64,000 nt of DNA, from assembly GCA_000499405.2 (NCBI GenBank), contig HG738139.1:13948183-14012182 (forward strand), written 5' to 3'. Source of the DNA: Onchocerca volvulus (Eukaryota; Nematoda; Chromadorea; Rhabditida; Onchocercidae). The notes beneath the pieces are model-generated. The model did not search any database, was not told the DNA's origin, and saw only the letters and a program-made list of their open reading frames with translations. Of this stretch, positions 53,703 through 64,000 are shown piece after piece (the first letter of the stretch is position 1; each line of letters starts with the position of its first letter). The position numbers were made by a program, and so were the translations under genes.

Positions 53703-56189
53703 TTCTTCACAATATTATTGCTTAGTTACTATTAAAAATTTTAGACTGAGGTTCTCCTAATTTTAAAAAAGGAAATAATTAAAATCAGGATCATTAACAG
53801 TTCTCCCTTCATTTTAATATCTTAACTTTCAGTCCAAACGTTATGTCTGAATTTTGCTGCTAAAAAGAATCAATACACTAACATTTCATACTCAATGATA
53901 AAATGATAAAAAGAAACCGATGTTTTTTCCTGCTCTAATTTTTCTACTTTTTCCCGTACAGAGCGCAACATTTCGTCGTTTCTTACTGCACTGGCTTTCA
54001 AGAAACCAAAATATTCAGGTAGTAACTGTTGCAAAGATCGCCTGTCTTCCATTTCCGCCGCAAGTCTAAGATGCATACATGACAAAAATGAGTCATTTAT
54101 GAAAAACATAAGAAAACTGCAACTGAATTTTATTTCGAATATCCAAAAAAAAAAAAATCACCTTTTGCAATACTCTTTGACTACAGGTTCAGCCTCCTTG
54201 ATCTTTTTTAATAATTCCACTGCTTGGGATTCACTTCTAATAGGTTTTAAAAGAGCAGGATTTGCTATCGTCTCCGGAAATGAGGCTATCAACTGGCTAA
54301 AAAAAATTTTTTTATCTGAATGAATGTCCAAGTATTAATGTGCATGTAAATAAATGAATGACTAAACCACTAATTGAAACTACAACGAATAAATGCATTC
54401 GTTGTACTCAGTGCATTAGATTTTTATGTGATGCAACAGGTATAAATGAATTTGGAGGTATTGGCAGAAGGAAAAATAAGAGGTTAGCATTTATATAAAA
54501 GGTGTAAGTAAAAAATGTTCAACAGTCTTCATGGTTTGGTCGGAAGAGAACGCAATTATAGCTTGAACGAATAATGAAAAAAACAGTATTTCGAGAAGAA
54601 AACTTATGAATAAGTCATTAGAAAAGTGTAAAATGTAGAATCAATTTGTACCGTGTTTCGGCATCAGCTGATGGTGGGTCTTCCAACTTTTTCAACAATG
54701 ATATTACATCTTCTGTTACTCGCGTCATGACTTTGACGTCAAAATTCTCACTATCTATTTTGCTCTGGAAGAATTACAGAGGAAAAATATTAGTTCTGAA
54801 ATTCACTCAAGTATTTAAAGATAAAAGAAAGCTATATCAAATGCAAGAGCATGAAAGATTACTAAAATAGCATATATATGAAAGAATAAACTAACTTTTT
54901 TCGGTTCCGGAGAATCTGTATCAACGGTAGGAGTTGATAAATGCGGCGAATCCACTGCCTTTCCAACATTCGGTGGTGTAGTTGGTGTTTGACGTGACTT
55001 CTGAATGCTTTCAGTACTTAAAACTGTCCCACCTAATTCAATATTGAACTCAACAAGTCTTATTCCAGTCAGCGATGACGTTACGGCATTCGTTAATCGA
55101 TCTACCTTCTCTTCGGAATATATTTGACGCTCACGAAAAACTCTCAAAATTTTTTTCATTGCCACTACTGCATCGGCATCTGCATGGATACTTACATGCC
55201 TATAAGGAATTTCGTCAGGTGAATTAATTTATTTTTGCTTTGCTTTGCATAGATGAATGCAAATTCATTGAAATATTATTTCATTAGCATATCTATTTAA
55301 TCAGTATATTAACTTATGATATGAGTAAAAACCTCAATTGTTTACTTGGAGTTAGAAAAAAAATAATGAAGACCTAATCAACACTTACAAACTCAATTAT
55401 TACATCCCAATCAAATAAACACCATAAAGATTTAAAAGGAATTGAGACTCAAAACCTACAAGGAACATACCTAAAGGCTGGTTCTAAATTTTCATAAAAC
55501 ATTCCCATGAAATGTGGACAGTGCTTTCGACTGTTTTGTATAACATCGTTGGCAAGATAGAGCAGATTGATTAAACGAACCGGTTTCGTTTCCTTCTTGA
55601 TTTCCTGAACATGGTAATAGAGAATGCTTTTAACCAAGAGCATTCGTTCTGCATAAAACTGCACCAGTTGTTTCCATCACCGTTTAAAGGAGAATAAATA
55701 CAGCTTCAAGTTCTAATCCCCTTATTCCATTTCCACATCCCAAGTTTCACGTCTTAATATATTGAACTTTTTTTTGTTCCCCATAGCAAATACGGTACCA
55801 CTAAAGAACGCAAAATCCACGTAGGCCCATAAATTAAACATAATTGACTTGAATCGTATGTTCCAAAAATACAAAAGACATATACTAGAATTCCAAACTG
55901 ACAGAAATGATATAATATTAAATTAAATTAACCACAGACTTCAGAAAGGAAATGACTCAAAAAGTTCCTGATCTTCACCAAGCAAGGATACGATTCCTTT
56001 ACAAGGTGGTATTATCAATGCATTCCGTCCACAGTTAAAAGTAATTACCTGAAGCCACACTTTGACAATTGTTTCTGCATGGCTTTTCTGATGATGTAGC
56101 AACCACATAGACATCATCTGCACCGATTGCTGCGTTGTGTTCAATGTCTGCAACCGTCTTGACATCGCTGCCTCAGAAAAGCCGGCCAT
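53491..56189 (-). CDS. cids-1: CID-domain protein of the RPRD1/CIDS family
   Basis: Exons 56049-56189, 55471-55604, 54896-55199, 54652-54764, 54162-54296, 53918-54065 and 53491-53634 agree in phase, giving 372 aa. The CID fold begins MAGFSEAAMSRRLQTLNTTQ with QQSVQMMSMWLLHHQKSHAE, then the signature INLLYLANDVIQNSRKHCPH, and FRERQIYSEE. A linker rich in Ser, Thr and Pro (PTTPPNVGKAVDSPHLSTP) leads to a C-terminal coiled coil with RLAAEMEDRRSLQQLLPEY, and the end has SLPDLADLPASALPPLPSLG, a shared RPRD1 motif. RPRD1A/B bind phosphorylated RNA polymerase II CTD and assist dephosphorylation and termination. A CTCTTCAG acceptor 13 nt upstream of the ATG (after 56203) suggests trans-splicing. Confidence 0.93.
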
Positions 56190-56540
56190 CAAGGATTCTT
56201 TTCTGAAGAGTAAATAAATTAATATTTGCAACAAGTACATCTGCGCATCTTGGTAAATATACTATTTTGGCAGAATAATGCTATTCATTAGTCACAGTGC
56301 TTTAATCATAATGCCACTCTATGATGCGAATAATTTACTCATTCAAAAATCTTATTTTAGCAAAAGTCTTAAATTTTTTCTAAAGTAATTTTTTCGAAAA
56401 TCCTTTTTCAAAAATCTTCTCAATTTTTATTTCTCTTCACTCAGACTTGTTCTTTGCTCCTCCCACATCACTGATATTATCACTTATTTGTTATCACCAT
56501 CTCCAACTCCCGGTTCGTTAATGGTCGTTGCGGGAACACT

Positions 56541-56642
56541 ATGACATTATTTCGTCTCTATCGTAAAGTTCCTCATGCGGAATTTCATATGCTCACTATA
56601 ATAAGAGAGATTGAAGATATTCTGGAAAAAATTGAAAAATGA
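56541..56642 (+). CDS. Possible 33-aa small ORF or stray exon
   Basis: ATG at 56541 opens a 33-codon frame: a basic start (MTLFRLYRKVPHAEFHMLTI) and an amphipathic acidic helix (REIEDILEKIEK). It ends TGA at 56640-56642, just before a GGTGAT donor-like site. The stretch 56450-56640 is less AT-rich than its surroundings, which suggests it is functional. It could be a micropeptide, the last exon of an unresolved gene (the frame continues open for some codons upstream), or chance. No family recognised; a distant LYR-type resemblance was not convincing. Confidence 0.25.
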   Translation: MTLFRLYRKVPHAEFHMLTIIREIEDILEKIEK

Positions 56643-57526
56643 GGTGATCTAAGTTTTCTTTTTTTATCTATTCTTGTTTTAAATCAAATTTGAAAGAATT
56701 GTTCATGTCAGTTGAAGATCTTTGAGATGAAATCGAAATGCAAATGTATTTTTCTTCTAATATTTTTAATGAATTAAATAATCTTAATAAGATGTTTTTT
56801 TTAATAATCTTAATAAGATGAAATAACAAAAAAATAAATTCATTTCTATAATTTTCCACGAAAACATACGGTTGTTTATGCGGGACAAGCTGTTACGATG
56901 ATGTTCTGGTCACTTTGGTCAACATTATCCATTCAAGTACTATACTAACTTGTTGCTCAAATTTAACATGTTCATTTCTTCTTATTTTTCCATGAAATTA
57001 GAACAACCGATTTGTTTATACTGACGGCTACTATTGTTAAAAGCTAATAAATCGACCAAAGATCAGATGCTGAAAATATTGATTGGCCGATTTTTAGAGA
57101 TAAATTGATTTGATAATAATTGATATCATGAATCTGAACTTCGTAAACCTTTATTTCATTATTATGCTGATGCATGTTATGATGAATTGAGCTACTTGGA
57201 TAAGTGAAGAGCTGCGATACTATTACAGATCTGCATAAATGTACTGTATTTAATCATTGGCACATTATTGTTTATATATGGCGTAGCAAATTGTTTAAGA
57301 ATCAAAAAAGTCTCAACTACAAAAGACGGTATTTCTTATTGCAATTTTTTATACATGAATTTGATGAATTTTCTCGAAAACTAAGAAATTAAACTTTTAA
57401 TGTCAGGAAATTGGACATGATCGAATTTATGAGAAATTATATTTTGTGCTGAGATATGCAATTCCTACGTAATATTTAGAGCGTATAGTATTTTTATTTC
57501 TTATAACTAATCAATACAAAATGCAG
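56643..57526. other. Intergenic or unresolved 5' region of the next gene
   Basis: AT-rich. The phase-1 upstream exon needed by the gene at 57527 should lie here or further upstream, but I could not identify it. Confidence 0.4.
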
Positions 57527-58896
57527 AATCCACTCGACCAAAGAAAGCAGTTGTCGAACATTCTATACGTTTAAGTTTTCACAATGAATTGCCACAAAGT
57601 GAAGCAAGTGGTTCGCCCAAAACTACTGTCAAACATCGTCCTGGAAGTGTTATGATTCCTGATCAAACACAATCGGGGTAAGTATAACTTTTTTGATGTT
57701 ATATATATATTTTATGAAGGTAGAAGATGCTATCATAACTAAAAATAAGTTCCGGAATTCTCTGGAAGTCGATAAATGGGATAAAGTATTTGGTGCATTA
57801 TGAAGTTTGATAATAGCTACAGTAGGAATGCAACTAAAATTTTATATGCTAATTGAAGTAATTATGTTAAACTGTGAATAGGATTTGTCTAATTATTGGA
57901 AATAGTGGCCAAAATTCTCAAAAAATAAAAAGCCTTTTTTTAAATAATAAACAGTTTAATCATTCCAAGATCAGATTTCTTGAAATCAGTTTGAATTTTT
58001 GATTACTACTTCTTTTGTTACTTTGATGCATTGAATTATATTGACATCTTCATTATTTCTTCAAATCGATTTCAAGAAATTTTGTTACTTAACAACATAC
58101 TAAACTGGGAATTGAATCAATTGTGCCAGTTACTAGTAAAATAGTACGTTTTTAGAGTAATTCATTCAAAGGATTTATTTCCATCCAAATATGTGCCAAA
58201 ATTAACTCGTGAAGCACACATTACTACTGTTGGAAAATCTTCGGTAATATTTCATCTGAATTTCTAAATTTAACAATGCATTTTGAAGATCATTTAAACA
58301 AATGAGCTTTAGTTCAATTATCTACTACTTTCGAAGCAGAATTTTTGTTCCTAAATTTTTTAAAAAAATCAAATCCCCTGGAAATACTCTACTTTTTTTT
58401 GTCTTTGGTCATTGTTTTTAACAACCATTGATTGATGAACAGTATGTTTAGAGGCTTTTTGTTAGTTCATTCCATATTGCAAATGAAGTGATGCATATTT
58501 TAGAGCATTTTAATTTTTTTTTTTCAAATGAGCTGGTTAAAATATCCAATAAGAATTGATCACATGAAATGAAATTTATATCAATTTTTTGTTGAGATTG
58601 AAAGTGAGAAGTTGATTGAGGATAAAACGCAAACGTCAATGCCATCGATGGATTTTACGCAGTCGATCACAACATCAGAAGAATATGATGACAAGCAATT
58701 TTCAAGGACATTAACGGAATCAAATACAGAAGATTACAAACAAAAAAAAACAAAAAATTCATTTTTAAACTTGGAACGTGATAAAGCATCAACGGAAACT
58801 TCCATACTGAACGTTACAATGAATCAGGGATCAGTTGTTTCACAAAATAATTCAAAACAACAGACGAAAGTGAAAGAATCGGAAAGTACCAGATAG
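57527..58896 (+). CDS. Partial gene, disordered Ser/Thr/Lys-rich protein
   Basis: Three exons, 57527-57677, 58156-58243 and 58597-58896, agree in phase (the first enters at phase 1), giving at least about 178 aa. The 5' exon is missing from my model. Pieces: AVVEHSIRLSFHNELPQSEA, KHRPGSVMIPDQTQSG, HSKDLFPSKYVPKLTREAHI, then a long polar tail with KQKKTKNSF and many Ser/Thr/Gln residues. It is predicted disordered with no membrane segment and no recognised domain. The basic and proline-containing middle could be a protein-binding linear motif. The third exon's acceptor, TTTTTTGTTGAG, is acceptable but weak. Confidence 0.5.
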
Positions 58897-59452
58897 GATC
58901 ACGTGACAGAAGACTCCAAACGGCCGGCATATCTCCTTTATTTTCGAAACAACCAGGATAAAAACGATAGATAAAAATTTTGATTTTTCTGAAAAAAAAT
59001 TTAAGGAATTCCTGGCACTTGTTTTGTCGAAATATTTATTCGGTGTCCATTTACGGGTAATATTTTGCATTAAATAAAATTGTTGCTTCTGAAAGATGTT
59101 ACTGATGATGCGAAATATTTTTGATTAAGAATAAATTTTGGCTCTTTGACATGAGTCCAAGTAACCATTACATTCCTCTTACTAATCTTTTGAACAAAAT
59201 TATAATTGGAGAATTGCTGATAAGGAAATATATCAAATCATTAAGTCAAAACATGACTGAAATACTCTTTCTTTGCTTGCAAATATACTGAATAATGATT
59301 ATCGATTTTTATTTGATAAATCAACAAAACATATAAAATTATTGAAAAGCTGATCACTGATAACATAATGATTGGAATCTTTGATTACCGTCAATGAAAC
59401 TTCTAAAAACGAACTGCTTAGATACTGTCATTGATTGGTGATAAAGGCAAAA

Positions 59453-59957
59453 TTATACCGGTTGATTCATTTTGGTACTGGTAATGTTTTCGATGATCAT
59501 TTTAGGTTCTAAAATAGTGAAAGCGACGCATGCCAAGGCGACGATGATGATCAAAACTGCTTGTCCGAAATATACAAATCGAACTATTCTTTCTTGATCT
59601 ATTTCATGAATCTTTTCAGATCTGTTTGGCTGACTTTGATAACCATTTTCGAGATTGTCAAATACTATGGCTGGCGATGTTGATGTGACAGATTCTGACG
59701 TGGAGGGTTCCCTGAAAATGAAAATGAAATCAAAATATTTTGGACAATTAAAAATACAAATGAACGGTTAGAATAATGATATATGAGGAGATCCAAAGCT
59801 TATTATTTGCAATTATTTAAAAATGTAAATGCAAATAAATCGAAAGATAGAAAAATTTTAGAAGGTACTGATTCTCCAAGCAATCCTCCACAATGTTCGG
59901 ATGTGAATTAGACTGAATTAAGGAAGTTTGTTGTTGTTGTTGTTGTTGCTGTTGATC
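59453..59957 (-). CDS. C-terminal exons of a Q-rich single-pass membrane protein
   Basis: Exons 59869-59957 and 59453-59711 join in phase 2 to give the last 115 residues of a protein whose 5' exons I could not find. They carry a run of eight Gln (DQQQQQQQQTSL), a Ser/Thr-rich acidic segment (EPSTSESVTSTSPAIVFDNL), then a single hydrophobic helix (RFVYFGQAVLIIIVALACVA) and a 22-residue tail ending NITSTKMNQPV. The placement of the helix near the C-terminus suggests a tail-anchored or type II protein. No family recognised. The Q run is a GTT microsatellite on the plus strand. Confidence 0.5.
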
Positions 59958-62900
59958 CTGTTGGAATGAAGAAAATTTTATACAGGTTAATTCCATGTTA
60001 AATTATTCTATTCCAGCTAAAAAAAAAAAAAATGATTATAATTAAATCTATCTAATAATTTATATTAAACAATAATTTATATTAAAATTATGTTAAGTAA
60101 ATTCGAATAATATATTTGTATTAAATGCAAAATCTATAATAGCCAAATATATTGCGTTAAATACAAAGTCATAGAAAATTTTTCAAGAATATGAAAATTG
60201 GCAGAATAATCTTCGTGTGATTTTTAAAAAAATCAGAAATTCAAATATTTGGGCAAATTAAATTACCACAAGAAATTGCGCATACATTTCATAAAATGGT
60301 TCGTTTATCCATCTATTCGTTTTCTAGATTAAATGTAAGCATTTAAAAAAAAATATGAATACAGAGCTTTATTAAAATCTCTAAATTTCACGTACTAATT
60401 AAATCCATTTTTAAAATTGCGACAAACTTTCTCAACTGATAAAAATCATGGGTGCATCTTGTTCATTATCAAAATATCAAATCTTCGTAGTTCTATCATA
60501 TCTCTTAGATATTTTGCGAAATCTTAGCTATAATTTGAATAAGCATTTCATATATTTTCATATTTACATTTATATTCATACCAACTATCGATGTAAACAA
60601 ATTATCAAAGAAATACAAATTCAACTTTAAGCTGTATCATCATTTTATGTTGATTTTTCATCATAAATAAATTGTCTTACCGTTGTTGCTGACCGGTTTG
60701 TGTTTAGTTTTAATAGAACTTGATTGTTACGACATAATTATCATTGTTTTTAATCCTAATTTTTCAAAAAAAAAAAAAAAAAGTCAAATTGCTTAAACTG
60801 ATGAATTATTTGAATGAAATTTTGGTGTTGAGAAAAATTAAAAAAAGAAAAAAAAAATTGAAGCAATAAAGATCAAATCATTACTTAATTCTACCGAAGG
60901 GATATTATTCGAGAAATAAAATTTAATTTGTTCATTTTATTTCAATATAAAACAAATTAAATAATATTGAAACACACAAGTAATTGGGAAAGATCGAAAG
61001 ATCAATTGGAAAACTCGTTTATTTAATTTTAGAATACCTGTTGCCCAAGATGGGTTGATAGGGTATTACACAGTATTGTGTGAAACTTTATGTATTTTTT
61101 TAATTTATACAATTTTAATGAGGAATTTTCTAAATAAGCGATAAGCATTATTGATTTTTTTTCAAATCATTTTCCTGTATTTTTTGCGTTTTGGGCAGAT
61201 TTTTGAAAACTTTGATCAATAGAAAGATCATTGTTGCTTTCTAATTTTAGCTCAGAAATTAATTCATTATATGATTAGTAAAATTGCAACTTGACGATAT
61301 CAGCAAGCATTGGATTGAATTAAATGAATAATTAATAAAGTAAAATTTTCGTTTGGAAATTGATATTAAATTATATTTGCCATGAAAACACTGATCATTG
61401 CCAGTTAATCAGAATTTGCTAAAATATTCGAGCAATCCTGATAAGAATTCTTGATGCTTAGCTGAAGCAACGAATTATGCTTATTTCCATTGATTTATAA
61501 ATTTTTAATTGTGATTAAATTGATTACAACGGGTCATTCAGACGGATATTTGTTAAACGGGTAATTACGAGTGATTAAACGGATGTTTATTAAACAGGTA
61601 ATTGAAGGAGAAAATGTGAAAATTAATTGGACTGAGGAAAAATATTTCAAAATGAAAAATTTTTTCTGATTGCGTTAAAAAAAAGTGAAAAGAAGTGAAA
61701 AATGATTATTTTTTGATTTATGATAGCTTTCTGACTATAATAACATTTTAATCGGTTTTTATTTTGATAAAGGAATCTTTTGCGAAATTTACACTAGCAA
61801 AAGTGAAAAAAAAGTTGTTTTTTGATCCAAGGTATGTACTAAAAAGAAGTAGTGCAAGAGTAATAGTACGATAAATCATAAAATAATTCAAAGGAAAATG
61901 TGAAAAATAAGTGAAAATTACTAAAAAAATAATTTTATAAGAAATTTGGGCATATTGAACTGTTTTAGTTTAGCGAATTTTTGAAATCTATTTCTTGCTC
62001 TAAATAATTATTCATTCTTTAACATTTAACAAAGACTTTAATTTACTATAAGTTTAAAATAGTTCCTTTTTTTTGTAAATTAGAAAAAATCGGAAAACAT
62101 CTTGAAAAGATGTATTCCATCATGTGAAAAAGAACAACTGATCTAAAGTAATGTTCTTGATGTGACTGTTGAATTCACATCACAAAAAAATTATAGGGCA
62201 AATGTAGCAATTGTATGTATTTCCAACTTCTTAAGAATTTCTTTTTTGTCTTTATTTTAATTTTTTATTTCCACTTTTCAAACTGGAAATTCAGAGATAT
62301 ATGATCAAAAAAAAGAAAAAAAAAAGATGGCAAGAAGTTGAATATCAAACTACGCGAATAAGCTTAAAAATCAAAATAAAAAATAAAAGATTGAGATTGA
62401 ATCGATCTAGACACTTGCTAATAACACATTAAATTATATTTAAATGTCAAGAAAAAAGAAACATGAAATACTTAATTTTTGTTTGATTAATTGTTTGAGT
62501 AAATTCAGCAAAGCATACAATTCAATCTATCATTCCGATTAACTTACTCTCGATTTGTTTCCCAAAAAGATTTAATAGCGTTTTTGAACTTTCCTTGATC
62601 GGCTTTTTTTCTTTTATTTTCTTTTTTTTTTTTTTTTTTTTGAGTGCTTTTCATCGATGGTTCTCTCAAATGATCATCGTATTACATCGAATAAATGAAA
62701 AACCAGTGAATATATATTTTGTAAATGAAACACTGAATGAGGATAATTGTTATCCGAGAGAATTTGAAAAAAGAGCGACTATTTAGATGAGAAGTGAATT
62801 GACGAATTTGTACATTTGAATTAATAAATTGAAAGAAAACAACATATATAATCAGGTTTTCTCAAAAGCTAAAATTGAATCTTGATGAAAGATTTCATTA

Positions 62901-64000
62901 AAATCATTGAAAAATATTATTATGAAAATATTTGTTGCTCGAAAAACGAAGAAAAAATGGTTGAGAGACAACATCAACCAATTTGAAATGTATGAATTGA
63001 ATACTTAATCTTTTATTCATAATTTACTTTAAACTAATGTTAACATGGAGATGAAAAATGTATGACGTCAATTCCGAATTTAAAAGTGAATGGGAAAGAG
63101 AAGCAAAAATAACTGAAAATGCTTTTTTTACTGATTTCAACTGCATAAAATCAAAGCTATAGTGATAACATTGATAAATAGTGACAAGTAAATAATAAGT
63201 TTATTTAACTAAATTGAAAAGAAGTTAATAATAGGTCAGTGAAAAGGTTAGAATTTACTTTCATATCATAAAAATAATACATGGAAATGTAGCATGTCAT
63301 TTGATAATTCCATCAAATTTATTGTTTCTTCAAATATTGTCAAAATTCGTGTAAAATATAACTCAAAAAATATGATTTGTTAGAAGGATTGAAAGTTAGT
63401 TGATAACAAAATTGTGATTTTCGTGAAAAGTGATGTTGTAGCTAATATTAATATTTCAAATATTTGTACGCTTTGTATAAGTTCGGAAGATTCTAAGCGG
63501 AGCATCTTTTACTGACCCAATAACTAGATGAATCTCAATGAGTTTCTTCTGTTCGAAACTTTTTAAATGATTCAGTGATGCAAAAAAAGTGAAGGAAATG
63601 ACGTGCAAAAGAATGTGTAATAGAGACTTCATTATCATTGGTCAAATCACAAGAATCCTTTTCAAAATTTTATAAAATAGAGGAAAACTGGAAAGAAGAA
63701 GAAGAAAGATGCTGTAGAAAAATCATTGACAGTTCGTTACAAATGTTTCATGAAAAATTGTACTCCAAAAAAAACGATACATAAGGTTGCGTCAATGTAC
63801 ACATTTCTGTCACTGATGGCAATATGGGATTACGATCACTCAGCATGTATTAAATTTCGTCTATAAATTTCACATTTCACACTTCATATGAACAGAAAAT
63901 TGTATATTTGCTGCAAACCAAAGTGAGACTTGAAATTTCGTCCTTAGACAAAAAGGCACTTTTAATTACTTAACTACTTTCTTCATTCTCTTTTTCTCAA
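59958..64000. other. AT-rich region, no supportable gene
   Basis: Long A and T tracts (about 60769-60782, 62618-62641) and short open frames of low complexity. The 5' exons of the Q-rich gene (minus strand) may lie here, but I could not place them by phase or motif. Confidence 0.5.

Overview
The window is AT-rich eukaryotic DNA with multi-exon genes, short exons, GT-AG introns and pyrimidine-rich TTTTCAG-type acceptors. It reads as a nematode, probably spirurid or filarial. Reasons: an exact 22-nt SL1 spliced-leader sequence at 1644-1665; splice-acceptor sequences just upstream of several start codons, as expected for trans-splicing; a nematode-type glycosyltransferase-92 gene; and uniformly low GC. 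I could run no database search. All exon models were joined by hand from reading frame, GT-AG signals, phase agreement and remembered family patterns.

Layout. 1-2000: a BEL/Pao gag relic, a 25-bp triplicate, the SL1 copy and two copies of a Helitron-like repeat. 2087-5116 (-): GT92 glycosyltransferase. 5117-8498: intergenic, A-tracts and AT microsatellites. 8499-12232 (-): decayed BEL/Pao LTR retrotransposon, with another Helitron-like copy at about 12.9 kb. 13946-15621 (-): unrecognised 133-aa gene. 15874-17180 (+): UBE2L3-like E2 whose catalytic cysteine position is serine. 17697-22074 (-): U2AF large subunit. 23132-26771 (+): URB1/NPA1 C-terminal-domain protein. 27961-31411 (+): VMP1/EPG-3. 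32892-39328 (+): glutamate decarboxylase, with two Helitron-like copies in its introns. 40825-42141 (-): unrecognised cysteine-containing, probably secreted or anchored protein. 43107-43755: composite Helitron-like element with a helicase relic. 46978-56189 (-): four same-strand genes (TM2D2-like, SDHAF2, DRG1, RPRD1/CIDS). 56541-58896 (+): a tiny ORF and a disordered-protein gene. 59453-59957 (-): C-terminal exons of a Q-rich single-pass membrane protein. From 59958 to 64000 I see no supportable gene.

Most genes are housekeeping: mRNA splicing and transcription termination (U2AF, RPRD1), ribosome biogenesis and translation (URB1, DRG1), autophagy and ER membrane (VMP1), mitochondrial complex II assembly (SDHAF2). 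GABA synthesis (GAD) is the neuronal exception. The strongest candidates for novelty are the serine-substituted E2, the SL1 sequence outside an obvious SL RNA gene, the Helitron-like family with a head-to-tail junction, the coiled-coil region in the BEL/Pao element, and a 77-codon alternative frame across three exons of the 133-aa gene.
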